A stretch of 64,000 nucleotides of DNA from Bacillus sp. 03113. GTDB lineage: Bacteria; Bacillota; Bacilli; Bacillales; Cytobacillaceae. Position numbers and translations under genes: made by a program. A model generated the notes under the pieces. The model had not been told where the DNA came from. It did no database searches and saw only the letters and a program-made list of their open reading frames with translations. Positions 10,519 through 18,800 of this stretch are shown piece after piece. The stretch spans positions 45,450 to 109,449 of the forward strand of contig NZ_VATK01000016.1 in assembly GCF_006546985.1 (NCBI RefSeq). The letters run 5' to 3'. How positions within the stretch are numbered: the first letter of the stretch is position 1; the number at the start of each line of letters is the position of its first letter.

Positions 10519-10575
10519 GTTTTTATTAGTGAAAAGCAAGAAGAAAGTATGTAACTTCACGTAAGGATGATTAAT

Positions 10576-10980
10576 ATGTCGACATATGTATACATTGGAT
10601 TAGGCGGCATTGTAGGAAGCTTGCTAAGATTCTTAGTTTCTACACTATGTGTTTTATTATGGGGAAATCAATTTCCAATTGGAACCTTGATTGTAAACTT
10701 AATTGGTGCCTTTATTCTAGGATGGTTAACAAAAGGAGTTTTTTCTAGGAAAAGCTTTGATCCTAGGATGAGTGCTGCAATTGGTACAGGAATAATAGGT
10801 TCCTTTACAACGCTTTCTACTTTAAGCATGGATATGATAAAACTGGTTGATCAAGGCTTTTTCCAAAAAGCAGTTTTTTACATGTTCATTAGTTTATTTG
10901 GAGGGCTGCTTGCTGCAAGTAGTGGCTACTTTTTAGGTGAAAAGCAACTGGAGAGGGCAAATGAACATGATAGGGCTTAA
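10576..10980 (+). CDS. crcB1: Fluoride ion channel subunit, divergent partner (CrcB/Fluc)
   Basis: Four-helix membrane protein of the CrcB/Fluc family, which exports fluoride as a dual-topology dimer. It has GGIVGSLLRF at the start, the pore-lining Asn in GTLIVNLIGA and a Gly-rich break. I use ATG at 10576, 9 bases after AAGG, rather than 10567. The phenylalanine-box motif, TTFSTF in its partner, is TTLSTL here, so both conserved pore phenylalanines are replaced. It overlaps crcB2 and the two probably form a heterodimer. No fluoride riboswitch was found upstream. Confidence 0.92.
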   Translation: MSTYVYIGLGGIVGSLLRFLVSTLCVLLWGNQFPIGTLIVNLIGAFILGWLTKGVFSRKSFDPRMSAAIGTGIIGSFTTLSTLSMDMIKLVDQGFFQKAVFYMFISLFGGLLAASSGYFLGEKQLERANEHDRA

Positions 10981-11332
10981 TTGGTTATTGGTTGCTGTGG
11001 GCGGGTTTTTTGGTGCTATTTGCCGCTATGCCATTATCAATTTCATAAAAAATGTACACCATTCCTCATTTCCGCTTGGTACATTATGTGTAAATCTATC
11101 TGGTTCGTTTTTATTAGGTATATTAAATGGAATGATGTTAAATCATTATTTTATGTCTTTTCTTGGAATTGGTTTTATGGGTGCTTTTACAACCTTTTCA
11201 ACTTTCAAGCTGGAAACAGTCCAATTAATTGTAGATCGCCACTATTTTGCCGTTATAAATTTACTACTGACTTACATAGCTGGAATTGGATTTGCTTATC
11301 TAGGAATTATCTTAGGAAAGATAATCATTTAA
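10967..11332 (+). CDS. crcB2: Fluoride ion channel subunit, canonical partner (CrcB/Fluc)
   Basis: Second Fluc subunit with the canonical GGFFGAICRYAI motif, GTLCVNLSGSF with the pore Asn, and an intact TTFSTF phenylalanine box. The preferred start is ATG 10967, 8 bases after GAGAGG, inside the end of crcB1; ATG 10961 is also in frame. The overlap indicates translational coupling and equal stoichiometry, as expected for paired Fluc genes in Gram-positive bacteria. Confidence 0.93.
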   Translation: MIGLNWLLVAVGGFFGAICRYAIINFIKNVHHSSFPLGTLCVNLSGSFLLGILNGMMLNHYFMSFLGIGFMGAFTTFSTFKLETVQLIVDRHYFAVINLLLTYIAGIGFAYLGIILGKIII

Positions 11333-11383
11333 GTTTCTTTTACTAAATCCTATGTTTATTAAGTCATTTTCTCTATAAACATG

Positions 11384-11416
11384 AAAAAACTCCAGAAAGT
11401 TTGCTCTCTGGAGTTT
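11384..11416 (-). terminator. Intrinsic terminator after yidC2
   Basis: On the minus strand AAACTCCAG and CTGGAGTTT form a 9-pair stem followed by six T residues. It lies between the convergent crcB2 and yidC2 genes; the T-run favours minus-strand use. Confidence 0.85.
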
Positions 11417-11450
11417 AACAGGGGTTAAAAACATCTTAAGGTATTCTAAT

Positions 11451-12236
11451 TTAATTCTTTTGAACCTTTACGTTAGATACTTGCACTGGAATTTGATACA
11501 ATTTTTTACCTAACAAGGATTGGAGGATTAAAAAGATCCCCCCAACTGTCCAATAGAGTGGCAATGCGGCTGGTGCATTTAAAGATACCATAACAATCAT
11601 AATGGGAGATATAAGCCCCATAAATTTCATTTGTTTTTGCTGTTCATCTGTTAAATTAGATTGTGATACTTTAAATTGAAGGTAATAGACAATCCCAGCA
11701 ATCGCTGTAATCCAAATATCAGAATGACCTAAGTTAAACCAAAGAAATGAATGGCTTGCAATTTCTGCTGATCCTCGAATGGCATAATAAAAACCCATTA
11801 ATATAGGCATCTGTATCAACATAGGTAAACATCCCATATTGAGTGGGTTCACACCGTGTTCCTTATACAGTCCCATCATTTCTTGCTGAAGCTTTTGTTT
11901 TTCAGCAGTTTCTTTTGCGTTCTTTAATTTCTTTTGGATACGATCCATTTCTGGTTTTATTTTTTCCATTTTTTCTTTCATTTCTTGCTGCTTTTTGTAT
12001 TGCTTTAGCATAAATGGCATTAATACTAGGCGAATGACCAATGTGATTGCGATAATCGCAAGTCCATAGCTGCCATGGAAGAATACAGCTGTTTCATGAA
12101 TGATATGTGTAAATGGTAAGACAAAAGTATGATGAAACCATCCTGTATTTTGACCGCTCTGGGAAGAACAGGCCGTTAAGAGAATGGCACTAATGGACAG
12201 CATAAGCAAAAGCAAAAAATTTTTTGATTGTTTCAT
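11451..12236 (-). CDS. yidC2: Membrane protein insertase YidC2 (Oxa1 family)
   Basis: Inserts membrane proteins into the cytoplasmic membrane. A lipoprotein signal with lipobox LTAC (Cys23) is followed by five membrane segments and the positively charged coiled region EMKEKMEKIKPEMDRIQ typical of Oxa1 proteins. Its 261 residues suit the Gram-positive lipoprotein type. The AGGAGG site lies 8 bases before the ATG and forms the 3' arm of an 11-pair stem whose 5' arm is inside the upstream leader gene. That arrangement marks it as the regulated second copy (YqjG-type) rather than the constitutive SpoIIIJ. Confidence 0.93.
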   Translation of the reverse strand: MKQSKNFLLLLMLSISAILLTACSSQSGQNTGWFHHTFVLPFTHIIHETAVFFHGSYGLAIIAITLVIRLVLMPFMLKQYKKQQEMKEKMEKIKPEMDRIQKKLKNAKETAEKQKLQQEMMGLYKEHGVNPLNMGCLPMLIQMPILMGFYYAIRGSAEIASHSFLWFNLGHSDIWITAIAGIVYYLQFKVSQSNLTDEQQKQMKFMGLISPIMIVMVSLNAPAALPLYWTVGGIFLILQSLLGKKLYQIPVQVSNVKVQKN

Positions 12237-12240
12237 TTTA

Positions 12241-12289
12241 ATTTCCTCCTAATTTCATTGATTCATTTTTTTTAGCAGTAGGAGGAAAT
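12241..12289 (-). promoter_or_regulatory. Stem sequestering the yidC2 Shine-Dalgarno
   Basis: ATTTCCTCCTA (12289-12279, codons 91-94 of the leader gene) pairs perfectly over 11 bases with TAGGAGGAAAT (12251-12241), which contains the yidC2 Shine-Dalgarno. A ribosome stalled near the end of the leader would cover the 5' arm and free the site. Confidence 0.88.
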
Positions 12290-12559
12290 AGGGTCTTCCG
12301 AATCATCTCTAGACGCTTCTTTTCGGCGTATATATTTTGAAATCCAGTGAAGAATTGGGTTTCTTATTAACTGCCTTTTTACAAGAAGTGTCGTTTCAAT
12401 AGACTGAATGTTAACATCAGTGGATTCATACAGCGAATGGAAGATCGTATATTCAACCTTCCAAACCCATAAAAACTTAACAACAAGTCCAAGAAATAAC
12501 GTCATATATACAGTATAGTAATTTGTTATATCATTTGCTTCTAATAAAAATTCTAGCAT
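12272..12559 (-). CDS. mifM: MifM-like membrane insertion sensor / ribosome-stalling leader
   Basis: 95 residues, the same length as B. subtilis MifM. One membrane segment (about residues 14-34) is followed by a polar region and a C-terminal arrest-like stretch: Ile69-Leu-His-Trp72-Ile73, a basic KYIRRK, then the acidic cluster DDSED at 85-89, six codons from the stop. I remember the B. subtilis arrest region as RITTWIRKVFRM followed by DEED, so Ile, Trp-Ile and the acidic cluster line up. The gene directly precedes yidC2 and its last codons form the stem hiding the yidC2 ribosome site. Failure of membrane insertion should prolong stalling and switch on yidC2. The start follows GAGGTG. Confidence 0.85.
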   Translation of the reverse strand: MLEFLLEANDITNYYTVYMTLFLGLVVKFLWVWKVEYTIFHSLYESTDVNIQSIETTLLVKRQLIRNPILHWISKYIRRKEASRDDSEDPISSYC

Positions 12560-12583
12560 TTTTTTTACACCTCAGATGATAAA

Positions 12584-12612
12584 ATTATAATCGAATTTGA
12601 GTTAATAAGCAA
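12584..12612 (-). promoter_or_regulatory. Promoter of mifM-yidC2
   Basis: On the minus strand, TTGCTT and a perfect TATAAT are 17 bases apart, 24 bases upstream of the leader start codon. Confidence 0.6.
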
Positions 12613-12895
12613 TTTACTTCACTTACAGTATCATTCCTATGTAGAAAGCATGAAAAAAAGAATTGTGTACATAGATTGTCAAAAAGTATATGAAATAAGA
12701 GTCTGTTCATATAATCGATCTTCATAGTTCATGCTAAAACAAAGGCCCTCAAAAATTTCCTACAAGAGACTTTAAAAAATAGATTGGAAAAATTGGTTGA
12801 AAGATGGATTTTCTTCATTTTTTATCTATAATGTAGAATAAAGGTAATCTGTGGATATTCTAAACAAAGATTTGCAAAAGACTTGGGAGGACAAA

Positions 12896-14365
12896 ATGAA
12901 CTATAGCTCCAACGATGACAGCTTAGCTTTACATACAGATTTATATCAAATAAATATGGCAGAAACATATTGGGAGGACGGTATTCAAGATCGTAAAGCT
13001 GTTTTTGAAATATACTTTCGCCATCTTCCATTTAAAAATGGATATGCTGTATTTGCAGGTTTAGAAAGAATTGTTCAATATATTCAAAACTTTTATTTTA
13101 CTGAAAACGATATTGAGTATTTAAGAAAGGAAGTAGGCTTTCAAGAAGATTTTCTAGCTTACTTAAAAAATATTCGATTCACAGGCACCATTCGATCTGT
13201 GAAGGAAGGTGAATTGGTATTTGCTAATGAGCCTCTTATTCAAGTTGAAGCTCCTCTTGTTGAAGCGCAATTAATAGAGACAGCCTTATTAAATATTATT
13301 AATTATCAAACGTTAATAGCGACAAAAGCATCAAGGATAAAACAAGTAATTGGTCATGATGTTGGAATGGAATTTGGAAGCAGGAGGGCTCATGAGCTAG
13401 ATGCAGCAATATGGGGAACTAGAGCTGCTTTTATTGGAGGTTTTTCTGCAACTTCCAATGTTAGAGCTGGAAAAGTATTTAATATTCCAGTCGCTGGAAC
13501 ACATGCACATTCCTTAATACAAGCATATCGTGATGAATATACAGCCTTTTGCAAATATGCTAAAAGACATCGAGACTGTGTTTTTTTAGTAGACACGTAT
13601 GATACATTGAAATCAGGTGTTCCTAATGCTATTAAAGTAGCAAAAGAGTTAGGAAATAGGATCCATTTTAAGGGAATACGTTTAGATAGTGGCGATTTAG
13701 CTTATCTATCTAAGGAAGCTAGAATCATGTTGGATGACGCTGGTTTTCCTGAAACAAAAATAATTGCGTCAAATGATTTAGATGAATACACAATTATGAA
13801 TTTAAAGTCACAAGGAGCTAAAATTGATGTTTGGGGTATTGGAACAAAATTAATTACAGCTTACGATCAAGCTGCTTTAGGGGCAGTATATAAGCTTGTT
13901 TCGATTGAAAATGAACACGGACAAATGATTGATACAATCAAAATTAGTGGAAATCCTGAAAAAGTAACAACACCAGGCTTAAAAAAAGTTTATCGAATCA
14001 TTAATAGAGATAGCCAAAAAGCGGAAGGCGATTATATCGCATTAAAGGATGAAAAGCCGGCAGAAGAAGAACAATTAAAAATGTTTCATCCAATTCATAC
14101 TTATTTGAGTAAAAATGTAACAAATTATGAGGCAATAAATCTTCACCATGATATTATTGTAAATGGAAAGATAAAGTATCAATTACCTAGTATTTGGGAA
14201 ATTCAACATTATGCAAACGAAAGTTTACATGTTTTATGGGATGAATATAAACGTTTATTAAATCCTGCTGAATATCCTGTTGATTTAAGTCCATTATGTT
14301 GGGAAAATAAAATAAGAAACATGGAAAACGTAAAGCAACGAATAAAAAAACTTAATCATGATTAA
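12896..14365 (+). CDS. pncB: Nicotinate phosphoribosyltransferase
   Basis: First step of NAD salvage from nicotinic acid: forms nicotinate mononucleotide from nicotinate and PRPP. The N-terminal LHTDLYQINMAETYW motif, the EFGSRRAHELDAAIWGTRA segment and the IRLDSGDLAYLS phosphoribosyl-binding block are diagnostic. The open frame extends upstream, but ATG 12896 has GGGAGG 5 bases before it and gives 489 residues, matching B. subtilis PncB (about 490). A perfect TATAAT at 12827-12832 is the likely -10 box, with a poor -35. nadE follows after 25 bases, so the pair forms a salvage operon. Confidence 0.94.
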   Translation: MNYSSNDDSLALHTDLYQINMAETYWEDGIQDRKAVFEIYFRHLPFKNGYAVFAGLERIVQYIQNFYFTENDIEYLRKEVGFQEDFLAYLKNIRFTGTIRSVKEGELVFANEPLIQVEAPLVEAQLIETALLNIINYQTLIATKASRIKQVIGHDVGMEFGSRRAHELDAAIWGTRAAFIGGFSATSNVRAGKVFNIPVAGTHAHSLIQAYRDEYTAFCKYAKRHRDCVFLVDTYDTLKSGVPNAIKVAKELGNRIHFKGIRLDSGDLAYLSKEARIMLDDAGFPETKIIASNDLDEYTIMNLKSQGAKIDVWGIGTKLITAYDQAALGAVYKLVSIENEHGQMIDTIKISGNPEKVTTPGLKKVYRIINRDSQKAEGDYIALKDEKPAEEEQLKMFHPIHTYLSKNVTNYEAINLHHDIIVNGKIKYQLPSIWEIQHYANESLHVLWDEYKRLLNPAEYPVDLSPLCWENKIRNMENVKQRIKKLNHD

Positions 14366-14390
14366 TTCATAGTTAGGGAGGGGTATACAC

Positions 14391-15212
14391 ATGAGTATAC
14401 AGAAGAAAATTATGGAAGAGCTACATATTAATCCAAACATTGATCCTAAGGAAGAGATTAAAAAAAGAATCCAATTTTTAAAAGAGTATGTAAAGCTAAC
14501 AAAAGCGAAAGGACTTGTTCTTGGCATTAGTGGAGGTCAGGATTCTTCATTAGCGGGACGCCTTTCACAGCTTGCTGTAGAAGAATTGAGAAGCGATGGA
14601 TATGATGCTAAATTTATAGCAATACGCCTTCCGTATGGAGAGCAAAAGGATGAAGAAGATGCACAAAGAGCTTTGAATTTTATAAAAGCAGATACTGAAT
14701 ACACCTTTAATGTAAAAAATGCAGTAGATGCTGTTAAAGATGAATATGATGATATTGCAGATGGAGATCCGCTACGCGATTACCATAAAGGAAATGTAAA
14801 AGCAAGAATGCGAATGATTGCACAATATGCAGTTGGCGGGCAAGAAAATTTACTTGTCGTTGGTACGGATCATGCGGCTGAAGCTGTCACAGGATTTTTT
14901 ACAAAATACGGAGATGGCGGGGCAGATATCTTGCCGCTAACAGGTTTAACAAAAAGACAAGGTAAAGCTTTATTAATAGAGCTTGATGCAGATGAAAGAA
15001 TTTATTTAAAAGTTCCAACTGCAGATTTATTAGATCATAACCCAGGACAAGCAGATGAAACAGAGCTTGGTATTACATATGACGAACTTGATGACTATCT
15101 TGAAGGCAAAACAGTTTCAGACACAATTGCAGCTAAGATTGAAGCAAGATACATACAAACAGAACATAAAAGACAAGTACCAGCAACTATGTTTGATACG
15201 TGGTGGAAATAA
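14391..15212 (+). CDS. nadE: Ammonia-dependent NAD+ synthetase
   Basis: Final step of NAD synthesis: amidates deamido-NAD using ATP and ammonia. The PP-loop ATPase motif SGGQDSS is at residues 47-53, and [19 protein letters not shown] and [12 protein letters not shown] are conserved substrate-binding segments. Its 273 residues match the B. subtilis enzyme, and the lack of a glutaminase domain points to direct ammonia use. GGGAGGGG precedes the ATG. A REP-like repeat begins immediately after the stop codon. Confidence 0.97.
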   Translation: MSIQKKIMEELHINPNIDPKEEIKKRIQFLKEYVKLTKAKGLVLGISGGQDSSLAGRLSQLAVEELRSDGYDAKFIAIRLPYGEQKDEEDAQRALNFIKADTEYTFNVKNAVDAVKDEYDDIADGDPLRDYHKGNVKARMRMIAQYAVGGQENLLVVGTDHAAEAVTGFFTKYGDGGADILPLTGLTKRQGKALLIELDADERIYLKVPTADLLDHNPGQADETELGITYDELDDYLEGKTVSDTIAAKIEARYIQTEHKRQVPATMFDTWWK

Positions 15213-15215
15213 GAA

Positions 15216-15291
15216 AAGCGGCGACTAAGAACGCCACGTCCTGTGGCAATGTCGGCACTAGTACGTCCTGTACGTCGGAAGCACCTAGATC
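15216..15291 (+). repeat. REP-like repeat, copy A (short form)
   Basis: Shares the core GCCACGTCCTGTGGC...CGGCACTAGTACGTCC...GTACGTCGGA with copies near 30.65, 31.15 and 41.57 kb. It contains two small palindromes, GCCAC/GTGGC and GTAC/GTAC. It lies directly 3' of nadE. Confidence 0.8.
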
Positions 15292-15309
15292 AGTTCTGAT
15301 GAAATGTAT

Positions 15310-15344
15310 GAAAAAACAGGCATCCTTGTTTAGAGGGTGCCTGT
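15310..15344 (-). terminator. Intrinsic terminator overlapping the pflA stop
   Basis: On the minus strand ACAGGCACCCT pairs with AGGATGCCTGT (one G-U-type position) and is followed by six T residues. The 5' arm includes the last codons of pflA. Confidence 0.85.
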
Positions 15345-16061
15345 AACCATTTTATAAGCTAAATTCACATCTTGTTCAGTAGGGGGATTAATATCCTTTA
15401 AGGGATATTCAAGATCTAAAGCTTCCCATTTGTAAATACCAAGTTTATGATAAGGAAGAATCTCAAATTTTTCAACATTATCAAGTGTCCGAATAAATGC
15501 CCCAAGTGCAAGCAAATCTTCCTTGTAATCAGTGATGGAGGGTACTAAAACATGCCTTATCCATACAGGCATGTGGTGTTCTGAAAGAAAGTGGGCAAAA
15601 TCTAAAATGTGGTCATTCGTCATACCAGTTAACGATAAATGTTTTTTTCGATCAATATGCTTAATATCTAACAAAATTAAATCTGTCCATTTTAAAAGCT
15701 CTAATAATTGTTCTTGAAAAAGGGGTGAGGAGGAATAGCAGCCACCTGAAGAATCTATTGTAGTATGAACTCCTATTTTTTTACATTCTTTAAATAATTC
15801 AATTAAAAAAGGGATTTGTAAAAGTGGTTCTCCTCCACTTACTGTTACACCTCCGCCAGAAGATTCTATAAATGGAAGATAGGTTTGAATATCCTTCACA
15901 ATGTCAGCAACATTCATTTCTTTCCCAGTCCCTATTTCCCATGTATCAGCATTATGGCAATACTTACAACGTAGTAGGCATCCTTGTGTAAATAATACAT
16001 ATCTTATTCCTGGACCATCAACCGTTCCAAACGTTTCAATTGAATGTACATATCCTTTCAA
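15330..16061 (-). CDS. pflA: Pyruvate formate-lyase activating enzyme
   Basis: Radical-SAM enzyme that places the glycyl radical on pyruvate formate-lyase under anaerobiosis. The 4Fe-4S cluster cysteines are Cys28, Cys32 and Cys35 (CLLRCKYC), followed by HNADTW and the [18 protein letters not shown]-binding block. 243 residues is normal for the family. The start is TTG: GGGAGG lies 8 bases before it and no ATG fits. It lies downstream of pflB, separated by a hairpin that may lower its expression relative to pflB. Confidence 0.96.
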   Translation of the reverse strand: MKGYVHSIETFGTVDGPGIRYVLFTQGCLLRCKYCHNADTWEIGTGKEMNVADIVKDIQTYLPFIESSGGGVTVSGGEPLLQIPFLIELFKECKKIGVHTTIDSSGGCYSSSPLFQEQLLELLKWTDLILLDIKHIDRKKHLSLTGMTNDHILDFAHFLSEHHMPVWIRHVLVPSITDYKEDLLALGAFIRTLDNVEKFEILPYHKLGIYKWEALDLEYPLKDINPPTEQDVNLAYKMVTGTL

Positions 16062-16083
16062 TTTATGAGCCTCCCAATAGTGT

Positions 16084-16115
16084 AAAAGAACTCACATGAG
16101 ACGTGTGAGTTCTTT
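16084..16115 (-). terminator. Hairpin between pflB and pflA
   Basis: AAAGAACTCACA pairs perfectly with TGTGAGTTCTTT around a 7-base loop, followed by only four T on the minus strand. Probably a leaky terminator or processing site setting the pflB:pflA ratio. Confidence 0.6.
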
Positions 16116-16149
16116 CACAAGCATTTGTATTCAATATTAGTTGGTTTGC

Positions 16150-18375
16150 TTACATAGATTCATGAAATGTTCTGTTGATTACATCACTTTGTTGTTCTCT
16201 CGTTAATTTAATAAAATTTACAGCGTATCCAGATACTCGAATTGTTAATTGAGGATATTTTTCTGGATGCTCCATCGCGTCTAATAAAGTATCTCGATTA
16301 AATACATTCACATTTAAATGATGTCCATGTTTATTAGCATAACCGTCTAAAATTGATGAAAGGTTGCGAGTCTGTATATCTTCCTCTTTTCCTAATGCTT
16401 TCGGGACAATTGAAAACGTATTTGATATCCCATCAAGTGAGTAATCATAAGGAAGCTTTGCTACAGATGATAGCGAAGCAAGTGTCCCTTTTGTATCTCG
16501 TCCATGCATTGGATTTGCACCGGGTGCAAATGGTTCACCGGCACGTCTTCCATCTGGAGTATGCCCAGTCTTTTTCCCGTATACTACATTTGAAGTGATG
16601 GTTAAAACAGACATAGTATGAATAGATTGTCGATAAGTTGGATGCTTACGAAGTTTTTTCATAAATCGTTCCACAATATCGACTGCAAGCTGATCGACAC
16701 GATCATCGTTATTTCCGTATTTAGGAAAGTCTCCCTCGCATTTAAAGTCAATTGCGAGTCCGTTTTCATCTCGAATGACATTAACATTGGCAAATTTGAT
16801 TGCGCTTAATGAATCAGCAACAACGCTCAACCCAGCTATTCCAGTTGCCATTGTTCTCAATATTTCCGTATCATGAAGAGCCATTTCAATTCTCTCATAG
16901 CTATACTTATCATGCATAAAGTGAATGACGTTTAGTGTATTAATATATAGCCCTGCAAGCCATTCCATCATAAGATCAAATTTTTCCATAACCTCATCGT
17001 ATTGAAGGACATCACTGATTACAGGGGCGTATTTTGGCCCAACTTGTATTTTAAGTTTTTCATCAATTCCACCATTAATAGCGTAAAGAAGTGCTTTTGC
17101 TAAATTAGCACGGGCTCCGAAAAATTGCATTTGTTTTCCTATTTCCATGGCTGATACACAGCAGGCAATACCATAATCATCACCAAATTTAGGCCGCATA
17201 ATGTCATCGTTTTCATATTGGATCGAGCTAGTTTCTATGGACATTTTTGCACAATATTTTTTAAAATGATCTGGCAGGTTAACTGACCATAAAACGGTTA
17301 AATTTGGCTCAGGCGCTGGCCCTAAGTTGTCTAGTGTATGAAGAAAACGATAGGAGGTTTTCGTAACAAGAGAACGGCCATCAATCGCCATGCCACCGAT
17401 CGATTCTGTTACCCAAGTTGGATCACCGCTAAAAAGCTCATTATAATCGGGTGTGCGAGCAAATTTTACTAATCTAAGTTTCATAACAAAATGATCCACT
17501 AACTCCTGTACCTGCTGCTCTGTTAGACGTCCGTTTTGCAAATCTCTTTCAATATAAATGTCAAGGAAGGTTGAAACACGCCCAAGACTCATCGCTGCAC
17601 CATTTTGTTCCTTTATTGCTGCCAGATAAGCAAAATACAACCATTGAAAGGCCTCTTGAGCAGAAATAGCTGGTCTTGAAATATCGTAACCATATCGATT
17701 CGCTAACTGCTTTAATTCTTGAAGAGAACGAATTTGTTCTGATAGTTCTTCTCTCAAACGAATATTTTCTTCACTCATAACATTACTAGTTAATGCTTTA
17801 TCTTTTTTCTTTTCCTGTATGAGAAAATCAACGCCGTATAATGCGACTCGGCGATAATCACCTATGATCCTTCCTCGTCCATATGCGTCAGGTAATCCTG
17901 TAATTATGCCAGCTTTTCTAGCCAATTTCATTTCATCAGTATAAGCGTCAAATACACCTTGATTGTGAGTTTTTCGATAATCTGTAAAAATTCTCTCTAA
18001 TTCTTTACTTGCTTCAAATCCATATGATTCGCAAGCCTGAACGGCCATTCGAATTCCACCAAACGGCTGGAAGGAACGTTTAAAAGGTTCGTCTGTTTGA
18101 AGACCAACAATCTTTTCAGTATCTTTATTTAAGTAGCCTGGTCCATGAGAACAAATGGTTGAAACAATCGACGTATCCATGTCTAAAACTCCGCCATTTT
18201 CTCTTTCAAGCTTTGATAAGTTTAACACTTGATTCCATAGCTCTTTTGTAGCTTCCGTTGGACCTTGAAGGAAGGAATCATTCCCTTCATAAGGTGAAAA
18301 ATTAAGCCGAATAAAATCTCTGACATTTACCTCATTATTCCATATTCCTTCTGTAAATCCTTTCCATTCTTCCAT
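16150..18375 (-). CDS. pflB: Formate C-acetyltransferase (pyruvate formate-lyase)
   Basis: Anaerobic glycyl-radical enzyme converting pyruvate and CoA to acetyl-CoA and formate. The adjacent catalytic cysteines are Cys405-Cys406 (GIACCVSAM) and the radical glycine is Gly716 in RVSGYAVNF. Its 741 residues are typical. GAGGTGA precedes the ATG. Upstream on the minus strand an extended -10 (TGTTATACT, about 18439-18447) has a poor -35, suggesting dependence on an activator; TGTGAA-type half sites near 18497-18513 are in direct, not inverted, order, so I do not call a Rex or Fnr site. Formate may leave through the FocA/NirC-type channel at 26 kb. Confidence 0.97.
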   Translation of the reverse strand: MEEWKGFTEGIWNNEVNVRDFIRLNFSPYEGNDSFLQGPTEATKELWNQVLNLSKLERENGGVLDMDTSIVSTICSHGPGYLNKDTEKIVGLQTDEPFKRSFQPFGGIRMAVQACESYGFEASKELERIFTDYRKTHNQGVFDAYTDEMKLARKAGIITGLPDAYGRGRIIGDYRRVALYGVDFLIQEKKKDKALTSNVMSEENIRLREELSEQIRSLQELKQLANRYGYDISRPAISAQEAFQWLYFAYLAAIKEQNGAAMSLGRVSTFLDIYIERDLQNGRLTEQQVQELVDHFVMKLRLVKFARTPDYNELFSGDPTWVTESIGGMAIDGRSLVTKTSYRFLHTLDNLGPAPEPNLTVLWSVNLPDHFKKYCAKMSIETSSIQYENDDIMRPKFGDDYGIACCVSAMEIGKQMQFFGARANLAKALLYAINGGIDEKLKIQVGPKYAPVISDVLQYDEVMEKFDLMMEWLAGLYINTLNVIHFMHDKYSYERIEMALHDTEILRTMATGIAGLSVVADSLSAIKFANVNVIRDENGLAIDFKCEGDFPKYGNNDDRVDQLAVDIVERFMKKLRKHPTYRQSIHTMSVLTITSNVVYGKKTGHTPDGRRAGEPFAPGANPMHGRDTKGTLASLSSVAKLPYDYSLDGISNTFSIVPKALGKEEDIQTRNLSSILDGYANKHGHHLNVNVFNRDTLLDAMEHPEKYPQLTIRVSGYAVNFIKLTREQQSDVINRTFHESM

Positions 18376-18580
18376 GAATAATCACCTCAAATTTGGATTT
18401 ACTAAGTAATCATGATGTGTAATAACTATCTCAAATTAAGTATAACAGAGGTTTTATATATTATTTTACACAAATATGTTAAACTAGCGAAAATTCTGTG
18501 AATATTTTGTGAAATCTTAATTTAATAACAAAGAAAGCGTATAACATTTTTGGGGAGGGAATTAATAAAGGGAAATTTAG

Positions 18581-18694
18581 ATGGAAAAATATTATCTAAA
18601 TTATCACACTCTATTATATATTGATAAGTGCAAGATTACAGATTGTTTTACATCGTTTAATGAATTACGAAGGTGGAATGGCTCTATCGAATAA
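18581..18694 (+). CDS. Possible small ORF, 37 aa
   Basis: Sits in the 425-base gap between pflB and mprF. It begins ATG GAA AAA TAT and ends TAA, with only AAAGGGAA as a ribosome site. The composition (Tyr/Leu/Asn-rich, two cysteines, LRRWNG near the end) matches no family I know. May be chance. Confidence 0.25.
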   Translation: MEKYYLNYHTLLYIDKCKITDCFTSFNELRRWNGSIE

Positions 18695-18714
18695 CAAGCT
18701 AATTTAGAATCATT

Positions 18715-18742
18715 TTGAAATTGGTTAATATTGTTGTATGAT
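18715..18742 (+). promoter_or_regulatory. Probable promoter of mprF
   Basis: TTGAAA and TATGAT with 16 bases between, about 58 bases before the mprF start. Confidence 0.6.
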
Positions 18743-18800
18743 AAGGTTTGGGTCCAGATGTATCATCATAAGATTATTACATAATTAAGCAGGTGAGGGA

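Noticed and set aside
10430..10575. Fluoride riboswitch upstream of crcB1-crcB2
   Set aside because: No crcB-motif pattern could be found; the segment holds a terminator and AT-rich DNA.
10981..11346. 121-codon plus-strand frame overlapping crcB2
   Set aside because: Out-of-frame shadow of crcB2; composition (Cys/Trp/Phe-rich) is not protein-like.
18376..18540. Rex or Fnr operator upstream of pflB
   Set aside because: TGTGAA half sites occur but in direct orientation; no proper palindrome.
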